A stretch of 64,000 nt of DNA, taken from assembly GCA_018806915.1 (NCBI GenBank), contig JAGKQI010000078.1, positions 496,001 through 560,000 of the forward strand, in the 5' to 3' direction. Shown piece after piece: positions 35,128 to 44,900 of this stretch. This stretch comes from Phytophthora colocasiae (lineage: Eukaryota > Oomycota > Peronosporomycetes > Peronosporales > Peronosporaceae). The notes below the pieces were generated by a model that was not told the DNA's origin, ran no database searches, and saw only the letters and a program-made list of their open reading frames with translations. Positions within the stretch are counted from its first letter, which is position 1; each line of letters opens with the position of its first letter. A program made the position numbers and the translations under genes.

Positions 35128-35616
35128 ATGGTGCGCGAAACCACTCTTATGCTTCCTCAGGAAACAGGGATCTTTACGCCGAAGCAAGTGGCTCAGTTCT
35201 TTTTTACACGCATAGTTGACGACAATAACGACCCTACGGGATACTTTGAGTGCAAGGCGTGCGGGAAATCCCGTAAACAAACTCAAGGAACTGGCTACAC
35301 TAACCTAGTAGGTCATGTTCGCGTCGAACATCCGACGTACGAGCGTGAAATGGAGAGCGCTTCCGCTACTTCTACTGGGTCTTTCATCCCCTGGGTTCGA
35401 CAGAAGGCGTCAAACCGGTTTGGGTGGATGGAGTGGGTGGTAAAAGCAAATCTCCCACTGGCCTTTGTTGAAAACCCGCTCTCGCGCCGGTAAGGACAAG
35501 AATTTAAATCGGTACCAGTACTTGAAGATTAATTTATGGATCTTGTATTTTGTGTACAGATACACTAACTTGGCGCCAGTGTCAGTGGACACGTTGCGAA
35601 GCAACATGGAGGCAGT
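35128..35616 (+). pseudogene. hAT-1 transposase, 5' exons
   Basis: ATG at 35128. Exon 1 (35128-35489) encodes a BED zinc finger (CKACGKS about residue 50, HVRVEH about residue 70). The intron 35490-35559 starts GTAAGG and ends TACAG. Exon 2 starts at 35560 and is cut by gypsy-1 at CAGT (35613-35616). The gene resumes at 50347. Confidence 0.82.
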
Positions 35617-37572
35617 TGACACGTTGCTAATTACGATTTTTGAGTGGATATGGACGTTTCGCTGTGATGTGATTGGACATATAATGGATTGTGGGAAAAA
35701 GGGAAATGTGGGACGAGGTTATGTCCCGTGTGACAATATGATGGGTCTGTGGAAGAAAACTGCTTTATATATTAACCTTCACCTGTACTGCAAAGGGGCC
35801 CAAGAGATCAGAAGTGTTCCTCGGAAAAGTGCACAAACTCCGAGAGACAATAACACTCAGTCTGATCACCGGACTTTCCCCGACGATGAGTGCCTAAAGG
35901 TTGGCAGAAAGTCTCTCAGAAGAATGTATCTCTGAGAGACCTCATCCCGTTGCCGTCCTGTGTGACGATGATGGTTCAAGGAATACAGTTATACCCACAA
36001 GATACCAAGTATCGCGCACCGGACGTAGCGCACCCCGCGCATATCCCGATTGGACTTCGTGCGTTGTAGCATACGTGCTCCGCACCCTAAAAACATTCAT
36101 GGATTTCTGGTATCACGCATGGAAACTCTGATATCACACCATGAAGTCTGACGTACAGAAGTCTGACGTACAGAAGTCTGACGTACATGAGTCCGACGTA
36201 CATGAAGTCCGACGTACATGAAGTCCGGCGTACATGAGTCTGACGTACATGATTCTGGTGAACAAGTCTGATGTGTCCGGCTTATATAAGCAATATTCCA
36301 GACATCACTAGTTTCCGATGAACAGACTCTGACGTACAAGACTCTGATGATCAGACCCAAGTGTCACGACTCTGGTATTACGACTCTGATGTACATGATT
36401 CCGGGTACATGGTTCCGATGAACATGTCTCCGATGCACATGATTCAGACCCTGATGAACAAGATACCAGACTCTGACACTCTGAAGTCCACCCCATACTG
36501 AAACCAAGTGTACCCAACACGACCTCACGCAATCAAGTGAAACGCAACCTGCTCATCCCTGTAATGACATCATTAAGTGTCGACTCGACAAGATCTGCAG
36601 CATCGACTACCATAGTGAACCCAAGTGAAAGTTCCTGAGTTATACTGAGACCAAGTGTATATGAGAATATGGAAGACAGAAGACAGAAGAGAGAGAGATA
36701 CGAGATAGATAGCCAGAGATCAATTTGCCTCGTTGTAAAGAGTTCAATTTTCCCTGTTGTAACGAGTTCGATTTGCTTTGTTATAACGAGGTCGTCTGCC
36801 TGCTGCTTCCCGTAAGTACTAGGCCACGACAAAGCTTTGAGTCGTGTGATCTCTCACCTATCAAGCCCCTTTAGGTGGAGATCAGCGTAACGTAGAGACC
36901 TGAGAGGACCCACCTATTCCATTTACTAGTTGGGTCGTTTGTCTTGTCTCTAGCGGTAGCCCATTTCATATTGTACGTTTGGACAGGTTTTGGGAGCTAG
37001 ACAGTCGCTCTCAAGACGCTCGGTAGACTGTTATATAACTGATAGTGTATTGGTTTATTTTCCCTCTATATATTAGAGGGTGGTGCGCGAAAGTTACGGG
37101 AATACCAGACAGACCAGGTGTCTGGTGAACATTTCCCTAGTTGACCTGGAGAACTAGCCCACTGCTCAAGGGCCAGGAAAGAATAAGAGCAGCTACATAT
37201 TTGTATATCGGAACTCTATATTGCGGTTATCTCGGAAGTTTAGTGATAGGACTTCCATTGTATTAATTTTCTCTTTTGTTTTCAGAAATCTCTGGTGTAC
37301 ACAAGTGTTCACCGGAAAACGTTCGACTCTCAAGCGCTCCTGTGAGGATCAGAAGGACATCCGACGGTCTACGCAAGGAACCCTCACTCTCACATCAACA
37401 CTCTCAAGACCCCGGCGAGGGTCTCATTACCAAGACAACGAACCTACGAGGACAGCACAAGGTAACACACGCCCACCTTGCTGTGCGACTCTGGTACAAC
37501 TACCGGTAGTCACACTTCCAGGTTCACTGTACGCCCCTGCACCGCGGTAAAAGTTGCACCGACTTCGCGACA
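35617..37572 (+). repeat. Gypsy-1 5' LTR
   Basis: Starts TGACACG and ends GCGACA. It contains a tandem array (36143-36250), many TCTGRYGWACA motifs, a GA-rich run near 36670 and a TATATA stretch near 37064-37075 that could serve promoter function. Confidence 0.95.
36143..36250 (+). repeat. Tandem 15-16-bp repeat in the gypsy-1 LTR
   Basis: Seven head-to-tail units of GAAGTCTGACGTACA(T) with small changes. The same array is at 48911-49018 in the 3' LTR. Each unit contains TGACGTAC, close to a CRE/ATF-type TGACGTCA site. Confidence 0.85.
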
Positions 37573-37574
37573 AC

Positions 37575-37599
37575 TGGTGCGCGTGCCCGGATTCGAACC
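37575..37599 (+). promoter_or_regulatory. Gypsy-1 primer-binding site
   Basis: Two bases after the LTR, a 25-nt stretch starting TGGTGCGCGTGCC and ending GATTCGAACC is complementary to a tRNA 3' end: the CCA tail, the acceptor arm and the full T arm with GGTTCGAATCC. This is longer than the usual 8-18 nt. The tRNA identity is not known to me. Confidence 0.85.
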
Positions 37600-37662
37600 G
37601 AGGATATCACCGGATCTAAGAGAGTTTGAGAAGAGGGTTTCTGTCAAGCGTCTATATTCAAG

Positions 37663-38288
37663 ATGGCTTCACATGGAACTACGAGAGGAGGACGTCGGGG
37701 ACGCGGTGGTCGCAGTGTGGCGACACGTCAGTCGAAGCGTCTTCAAGGTCTTCCGCCTGACGAACAACCCGACTTGGATGCTGTTCAGAAGGCGGCACGC
37801 GAGAAGAGGAAGGCTGCACGTGAAAAGGAAGCAGCCGAGGAGGTGAACGTCCCGGAACCGGCGGTCGAAGACCAGCCTGCTGCGGAGCCTGAAGCCCAAG
37901 AGACACCCGATGTGTCTGGCGAACAAGGTTCTGAGGAAGGTCCGTCCGAAGCTGAAGCTTCTGGTGACGAGGTGGCCACTGCCCGTGAGGGTGGTGATGA
38001 GGCGTCTGAGGAGGCGCCGACGTGGTTGAGTCCCCGGAGGTCATTGACTTATGTTCTGAGTCGACGGCTTCTGGGAAGTCCGTGGGGGAAGTGAAGACGG
38101 AACCCGGACTGGTTGATGAACGTGTCTCGAAGACTCCAAAGTCCGAAGACACTCCGATGTCTGATGACATGCCGATGAAGTCGAAGATTCTCTGAAGACA
38201 CCGTCACAGTGGAGTCTGGGAGGCCGATTCGCTGGATGGAGAACGTGCCCTGAAGTACGTACGCCGTGAGTTCCGCCGCTGGAGGGAC
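37663..38288 (+). pseudogene. Gypsy-1 gag, N-terminal part, frameshifted
   Basis: ATG at 37663 (MASHGTTRGGRRGRGG), a basic start followed by an acidic Glu/Pro/Ala-rich region with SGEQ repeats. The frame moves to that of 38289 around 38030. A TGA near 38193 then interrupts it, with a better reading in another frame for about 30 nt on either side. The downstream gag is in frame again from about 38215. At least two small indels separate this start from the main gag frame, so the element is probably defective here unless these are sequence errors. Confidence 0.7.
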
Positions 38289-41200
38289 ATGGACGCTGGA
38301 AGAATTGTTCCGCCGAACGTCGAATACGCCTGGCGAACAGCGAAGCCTGACGCAAATGTCTTTCAGAAGGCTGCGGCAGCAACGGGCGATTATATCAAGT
38401 GGCGGTGTTCTTCAGTATTTCCGGAAGACATGTGGATATCGGAGTTCTGCTTGAGGCGCCATAGTTTTGGCCGAATCCAAGACTTGTCATACGTCGAGAT
38501 CTCGATGAATACTCTGACGGCACCTGAATGCGTCGCTGTGCTTCAGACGATGCTGTATGAAGCAGGATTTGAGTTCCAGAACCTGCTACCGAGGTGGTCT
38601 CAGACCCAAGCGTCTGATATCTTCGAACCTCAAGTGCGCAGTGTGGCGACGGAGCTTCAGAGCCGACTTGCTGAAGAACTGGTCGAGTGGGCCACGGTGA
38701 CCGCCAGGTCACAGGTCAATCGACTCCCAGAAGACACAAAAGCAGGCAACGAAGCACGTCAAGGCGAAGCTGATGGTATGTTACACGATGAGAAGGCTGA
38801 CCTACGAGGACGACAGCTGATTATGAGACTCCGGGTGACCGGACTCAGAGTCACACATAGTTCTGACGGGTCCAGCAGTGGAGAACCGCCGCAGTCCAAG
38901 CGCCTGCAACATGGTCCGCCACGCCCGCAAGTCTCGTCGACACCATCTGCACTGTCGACGCCGTCGTTGAGTTCACTGCCGGTATACGAGAGTCATTCTG
39001 ATAGCACCCACTTGGAGTCTGGTGTGCCAATGTCTGAAGATCGAGGTAGCTCTCTGACGACTGATGCGCCTGTGCCAAGTGTCATTGGGACCTCGCGTAC
39101 GTCTGATGAGCACTCGTCGGGACTCCAGACCTCTCGTGGAAGCTCCACAGACTCGTCGCTGATGTCCATGAGTCGAGGGGCGTCTGCACATATGCCGTTG
39201 TCCGTCGGAGGTCTGGCGATGATCGCCCAAAGTGCTGAAGCCGGAGGAATGCTCGCCGGAGAGTCTATGGGAATCCACGTGACGCGAACACTGATGCCGG
39301 TGAAGTCGGAGCCTGAAGACTTCGAGATGTTGGAAGAGAAGCCGGAGTTTCCAGAAGTGAAGTCCGAGAAGCAGTTGTCTACCAGAGATTCTGTTCACCG
39401 GACGCCGGAAGCCCCATCATCGTCCGTCTCGAGTCGTGGGAGAAGCCACCAGAGCAGGCACCAGAGTCTGAAGAGCGAGGATCACCAGAAAGTGTCTTCC
39501 AGACGCCTGAGTTCTGTTGCGTCAAGCCACACACGAAGTTCTCAGAGATCAGGCCCAGCGCAGATCGAACTGAACGCTATGCGGCAGCAACAGGAATGGC
39601 AGCGTCGAATGGAACAGGAGCAGAAAGAATTTCTGGCCAGAGAACGTCTGGAATCCATGGAGCGTGAACGTCGACGTGAACAACGAGAACTTGATACGCG
39701 CCAGCAGATCCAGACACTTACCGACCGACTACTTGAGTCTGAGAGCGCCAGACTGGAAGCCCAGAGACGTGCGGATGACTTGGAAGAACGTCGGGGTCAA
39801 GCGTCAGAGTCCAAGCTCAAGTACCATTCGAAGTCGTCTGAGAGACAGGTGTCCGACGTACAAGTCTCTGGTGAACAGTTTTCTGACGTACAGCGTCTGG
39901 AAACCGAGTTTGCAGATCGCTGGAAACAACGGGAAGCCGAGGCCGAGGCCGAACGTGCGCGTTGGGCAGACGAGCTGAAACGTGACTGGATTTCGCAAAT
40001 GGAGACCTTACGACAGCGGGTGCACGACGTGGAGTCGGAGCGCGACAGGGAGCGAGAAAGTTCCCAGAACATGCAGCGTTTCCAGGCCGCAGAATTGAGG
40101 AACCTTCGTGCAACATTGTCCCAAGTTCAAGGGGTCGCCCACCCTGAAGTAGCAACTTCAAGTCGGATCTCCGGTGAACATGACCCTAAACCGGCAACCG
40201 GACTTCTGGTGAACAGTCGGGATACGGGAGATTGCACACCGGGGGTTAGGGGATCAGAAGGAGTCGCCAGCAGGGGTAGGGTTACACCCATTAAAACGAC
40301 GGAGGCCTTCCATACGCCTCTTCCCTTACGGAGATCGACCGACACCAAGCGCGCGAAGGCTGGAAGGCATGGCGCGGCCACCGTGGCCGCTACGACGACC
40401 CAGACGGCTCAAGCGGCTCCCCTGACCGAGATCAAGACTGAAGGAAGGCGCCCAGCGACTCCCAGGCGCGAAGGACACCGGAAACCAAGCGAAAGACGCT
40501 CTGAAGATGGCCGGGACGCTCCTCGAAGGCCTGGAAGACGCAGGAATGACCCAGACCCGGGTGGAAGCTCAAGTGACTCAAGCTCGGACTCAAGTGATTC
40601 GTCTTCTGATGACTTGGATCCTCCGGAGGTTGTAAACCTGACTTCTGCGTCCCAGGGACAAGCTGGAGCGACTCTGTTGACTATGAGGCCCTTCATAAAC
40701 TCAAGTATCATCGGAGAATTTGATCCCCGAGCGACATTACGGGAGCGTGTTCACTGGTGGGAGCGCTTCGTGAACATGGCATCTCAGGGAGCGTGGACGA
40801 ACAAGACCCGCATTCAAGAGCTCAAGCTGAAGCTCCCAGTGTCTGCCAGAGATTGGTTTAACCAGCTTCCGAAGAGCGTTTCCCGTGACTGGAAAGAATT
40901 ATCATCGGAGTTTCGCAGGCGCTATTGCAAGGCCCGGTCATCGTACTCCGAGAGATATTTCACGATGGAAATGAAGAGTTCCGAGACTCCGTTGGACTTC
41001 TTCTATCGCTTGAACTCGGCCGCCGGAAAAGCTGAGGTGGACTTCAGAAAATCCTCCAGACGCCTGGAGAAACACGTTCTGAGGTACATCACCAAGCTGA
41101 AGGACGAGCGTCTGAAGATCGCGTTACAAGGCCGGAAGTTCAGGAGTATCTCGGACTTGGAATATGCTCTGCAACAGGACGAAGATGTCTGGCGAACTGC

Positions 41201-41876
41201 TGATCAAGACACTACGACCACCAGACATCGGGACTTCCGAGCGGACAATCTCCCACGCGGACAGTTTAAGCCGAAGCGTATGGGGAAGACTTACGTCGCC
41301 CGAGAAGCAGACCCGAATGCCTCTGACGATGTCGATGCGGATACCAGAACTCAAGAGAAGGATACCAGAGCTTCGTCGTCAGAACACGATCGCGAGATGT
41401 CTGGTGTACAATCTTCGTCTGGTATACAATCTGCCTCTCAGGCGCCTGGTGGTGCTGATTGGACTCAGACCCTGACAAACGAAGTTTATCGGGTCATGGA
41501 CAACATGGGATGGCGACCGCCGCCCCAGTCTCCCCGAGGATCATCAGGTCAAGACTTCCAGCAGACACGTCGCGATAACCCTGACTACTGGAACAAGTTC
41601 TGCGAGAAGTGTCGTCGCTCAGGCCATTCAGAAGAAAACTGCTGGAGGGACATTGTCTGCGACAGATGTCAGGAGAAGGGTCACCCGAGCAGGATGTGCC
41701 GAGTACCGCCGTGTGAGGTCTGCGGAAAGGTGCACTCTGGGAGACCATGCGAAGACATCAAGACTTTGGAATCCCTCAAGAAACTAGCCCGTCAAGGTAC
41801 ACTGAAGGACCTGCCGGATCACCTACTGGAGAGACTCCTGGGTGACGAGGCTGACTCTGGGAAACAGTTAAACTAG
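38289..41876 (+). CDS. Gypsy-1 Gag polyprotein (main frame)
   Basis: Open for 1195 codons to TAG at 41874-41876. It holds a long Ser/Glu-rich linker with several SGEQ/SDVQ-type repeats (39100-39900), a charged coiled coil (about 39570-40080, QQEWQRRMEQEQKEF), a Ty3-type capsid core (about 40700-41200, VHWWERFVNMASQG to AAGKAEVDF) and three zinc knuckles near 41600-41750. The first two knuckles are C-x2-C-x4-H-x4-C and the third is C-x2-C-x3-H-x4-C. Gag builds the particle and packages RNA. It is unusually long for a Ty3 Gag because of the linker. The true start is probably upstream at 37663. Confidence 0.88.
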   Translation: MDAGRIVPPNVEYAWRTAKPDANVFQKAAAATGDYIKWRCSSVFPEDMWISEFCLRRHSFGRIQDLSYVEISMNTLTAPECVAVLQTMLYEAGFEFQNLLPRWSQTQASDIFEPQVRSVATELQSRLAEELVEWATVTARSQVNRLPEDTKAGNEARQGEADGMLHDEKADLRGRQLIMRLRVTGLRVTHSSDGSSSGEPPQSKRLQHGPPRPQVSSTPSALSTPSLSSLPVYESHSDSTHLESGVPMSEDRGSSLTTDAPVPSVIGTSRTSDEHSSGLQTSRGSSTDSSLMSMSRGASAHMPLSVGGLAMIAQSAEAGGMLAGESMGIHVTRTLMPVKSEPEDFEMLEEKPEFPEVKSEKQLSTRDSVHRTPEAPSSSVSSRGRSHQSRHQSLKSEDHQKVSSRRLSSVASSHTRSSQRSGPAQIELNAMRQQQEWQRRMEQEQKEFLARERLESMERERRREQRELDTRQQIQTLTDRLLESESARLEAQRRADDLEERRGQASESKLKYHSKSSERQVSDVQVSGEQFSDVQRLETEFADRWKQREAEAEAERARWADELKRDWISQMETLRQRVHDVESERDRERESSQNMQRFQAAELRNLRATLSQVQGVAHPEVATSSRISGEHDPKPATGLLVNSRDTGDCTPGVRGSEGVASRGRVTPIKTTEAFHTPLPLRRSTDTKRAKAGRHGAATVAATTTQTAQAAPLTEIKTEGRRPATPRREGHRKPSERRSEDGRDAPRRPGRRRNDPDPGGSSSDSSSDSSDSSSDDLDPPEVVNLTSASQGQAGATLLTMRPFINSSIIGEFDPRATLRERVHWWERFVNMASQGAWTNKTRIQELKLKLPVSARDWFNQLPKSVSRDWKELSSEFRRRYCKARSSYSERYFTMEMKSSETPLDFFYRLNSAAGKAEVDFRKSSRRLEKHVLRYITKLKDERLKIALQGRKFRSISDLEYALQQDEDVWRTADQDTTTTRHRDFRADNLPRGQFKPKRMGKTYVAREADPNASDDVDADTRTQEKDTRASSSEHDREMSGVQSSSGIQSASQAPGGADWTQTLTNEVYRVMDNMGWRPPPQSPRGSSGQDFQQTRRDNPDYWNKFCEKCRRSGHSEENCWRDIVCDRCQEKGHPSRMCRVPPCEVCGKVHSGRPCEDIKTLESLKKLARQGTLKDLPDHLLERLLGDEADSGKQLN

Positions 41877-41912
41877 CAAGCCCGTCGGATGGGGATCCGA
41901 AACGCGCCGGGC
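41867..41912 (+). promoter_or_regulatory. Candidate -1 ribosomal frameshift signal, gag to pol
   Basis: GTTAAAC (41867-41873) is read as G_TTA_AAC in the gag frame, directly before the gag TAG. Six nt later a stem starts: GCCCG (41880-41884) with CGGGC (41908-41912), extended by TCGGAT (41885-41890) with ATCCGA (41895-41900), a GGGG loop and a 7-nt one-sided bulge. The loop could pair with CCCC at 41921-41924 as a pseudoknot. A -1 slip enters exactly the pol frame (CTA GCA AGC), which has no stop before pol. G_UUA_AAC is a working slippery site in arteriviruses. Confidence 0.72.
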
Positions 41913-41941
41913 AAGGCACACCCCCAGAGTTATGTGTTCTA

Positions 41942-44900
41942 GTGTACGTAGGACCGGAGCTGAAAACAACCCAACCTAAAAATCAACATTGCATGACCGC
42001 TTTAGCTCAAGAATCAGCCGTGTCTTCAGAAATTCCGCGTCTGAGAGACAGTTCATCGGACTTTCCGAGGGACTGTTCACCGGACTTTCCGAGAGACAAT
42101 GAACCGCCTCCGGACGACACAATCCAGTTTCGTCTGAAAGACGGGGAATGTTATGGCTGGTGGGAGGATCACTACCCTGATCCTGCAAAGCGTGACGTGG
42201 TCATGGTGCATGGCGCTGTCAATGATCATCGGACCAAGATTCTCCTGGACACCGGTGCGACTATCAACATCCTGAGTTACGACTTTGCGCGTAAGCTCGG
42301 ACTCAGGCTCAAGTCACACAAACAAACAAGAGTGTCTGGGATGGGAGGAGTTCCGACGTACATTGGTGCCAGTGCTGAGATCAAGCTGACTCTCGGACCG
42401 AGAGTGGTTTACATTGTTGATGTCTGGGTTGCGAATATCGGCGAAGGTATAAACGTGCTATTGGGAATGGGATTCATGTTCGCTGCTGGTCTGAGGATCA
42501 GCGTTCGTGAGGGACTGGTATCTATGCCAGACGAAGTCGTGGTGATGATGTGCAGCTGGGAGCCCGGTGATCATATCGGCAGGAACAGGTCCATCAGACC
42601 AAGTGAAGCTGTACTTCTGAGACCTGGTGAAGAATTTGTTGCTCGCATTGATTATGGTCCGACGAACCCACAACGAGAAGTCGTGTGGGCGGGACGTGGA
42701 GACCGTTGGGTGACTCAGCTGATTTATGCAGCCCGGTCATGGCCTGTGGCGGTGCGCGTGGTGAACATTTCTGACAAGAATACTTGGGTGAATGAATTTT
42801 CTGACGTCGCAAGGATTGTGGAGTATGGATTTTTCCCACGACATGGTCGCTTTGTACGGCCAGGCTCTGCAGCCTATCGTGACTGGGAAGTTTTGATTCT
42901 GGAGAACACTCCGTCACCAGAGACGAAGAGACGTCTGAAGGCCGAAGCTGACTTGGAGGATCTGATGCCTCAACCTCCGTGTGTGGATCACCCGGTATAC
43001 CCGTGGCCAACTAAGATCTTACAACGTCCAAGGCTGGATAATGCTCGAGTACAGTTTGTGAGGCCTACTTCGGTCCCACGAACAAAACGAGTTCGTTTCG
43101 CTTTGGATGCGGCTACGCAGACAGATGACTGGGTGGATGCCGGAAATGAGGAGACCCGAGATACCGCTGTGAACACCGGAGATCTGGAATTGTCATCAGA
43201 ACAAACGACTCCGAAAGACTCCGGAAACACGTCTGAAACTTCGAGTAACATTGTCAAGGATGAAGTCACCCTAAGTGTTTCCGGTGAACTGTTCATGGGA
43301 GATGAGGATCTGACAGACTGTTCATGGAACATCCCAATCCAGTGTATGCCAGGCACCCCTGTGGAAAAGCTCCGAGCCGAGTACGAGCGGTGCATGCAAG
43401 TCACGAATGAGGAATTGGATCTGGAACCCGGTGTCTACATACGGGAAGGAACGGACCTACTCTCTCAATTACGTGACCAACTGGTTATGCTGCCTGAATT
43501 GGAAGATCTGACTCCCGAATGCGATATCGACAAGGCTGACGTCGGAGTACCCGGGAAAACGACGCCGGAGATGGAGCAGAAACTCAGGGACATCCTGAAG
43601 TATCATCGGAAAATCTTTCTGGGAGACGGCAACGCCGCACCTGCCCCGGCAAGGGGCGTGGTCTGTGACTTGGACGTGGGAGACGCTAAACCTGTTGCCC
43701 AACGTCCGAGGTCCGTTGCCCCTCACCTGATGATCAAGGTGTACGAACTTCTGAAGAAACTCCTGGAGACCGGACTCATCGAATACTCGACTTCGCCTTG
43801 GGCATCACCAATTGTGATTGTCCTCAAGAAGAATGGTGTGGACATACGCATGTGTATTGATTATCGAGTGGTGAATGGTTTTATCCAGTTGTCGCGTTAT
43901 CCGTTACCCCTGATAGACGATCTGTTGATTGGGTTTGAGGCAGCACTGTGGTTTATGAGTCTAGATATGGCGAGTGGCTTTTGGGCTATTCGAATGACGG
44001 AGCGTGCGAGGCTGATCTCAGCGTTCATCTGCCCATTTGGACATTTCCAGTGGGTAAGAATGCCCTTCGGTCTGAAGAACGCCCCTCTGGTGTACCAGGC
44101 TATGCTGGATAACTGCCTGTGGGGGTTTGTGCGATTGTCACCTGAAGAGGAGGCCGACGTTGATCCTGATGTGTTAGAATTCCTGAAGTTAGAACCCCAG
44201 AACTCTGATGTACATGGTCTGATGTCTGGTGAACAACCTCAGAACTCTGATGAACACATGCCAGAGGTTCCGGTGCTCACCGACCAAATGACTGTCTTTC
44301 AGAGGAACATCCCAGTCCCGTCCTTCATGGGACCGGTACTCGGCCGAAGTTCCTACATTGACGACATTGCTCATGGGGCGCCCACCTGGGATCAACTTTG
44401 TGAAGACCTGAACGCCTTGCTCTTCAGACTCAGATACTGGAACATTTCTGTGAGCTTGCCCAAGAGCGAGTTCGGGAAGCTGACGATTCCTTATCTGTCG
44501 CATGAGATCAGTGCTGAAGGACTGAGAGCTACACCGAAGATCGTCAAGGGAGTGGAAGAATTGCCGTTTCCGTCGACACTCAAGGGAGTACAGAGTTTCA
44601 TGGGAAGTCTGAATTATTACAACAAGTTTATCGAAGACTTACCGGTGATCGCTGCTGTGCTCTACGAGTTGTCTGATGAACAGATCCGCGCTGGTCGAGA
44701 CTTGGCTCGAGCGAAGGAAGCCTTTGAGATTCTGAAACGCAAGATTGTCTCGACACCGCTCCTCAGACACCCAGATCGCACCAGACCTTTCGTTATTATA
44801 CCTCATGCGAACCCGTGGGCTGCTTCAGCCGTCTTGGGACAGGAGTACGATGGAGTAATACACCCCGTACGGTTCACTGGACGTGTGCTGAATGAGGCAG

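Noticed and set aside
36143..36250. CRISPR-like repeat array
   Set aside because: Units are head-to-tail without spacers, and the array lies in an LTR of a eukaryotic retrotransposon.
37575..37599. Possible tRNA gene fragment
   Set aside because: Only the reverse complement of a tRNA 3' end is present, at the exact primer-binding position next to an LTR.
38390..40400. Several 60-140-codon minus-strand frames in gypsy-1 gag
   Set aside because: They are shadows of a GC-rich, Ser/Arg-rich coding region, with no domain and no start context.
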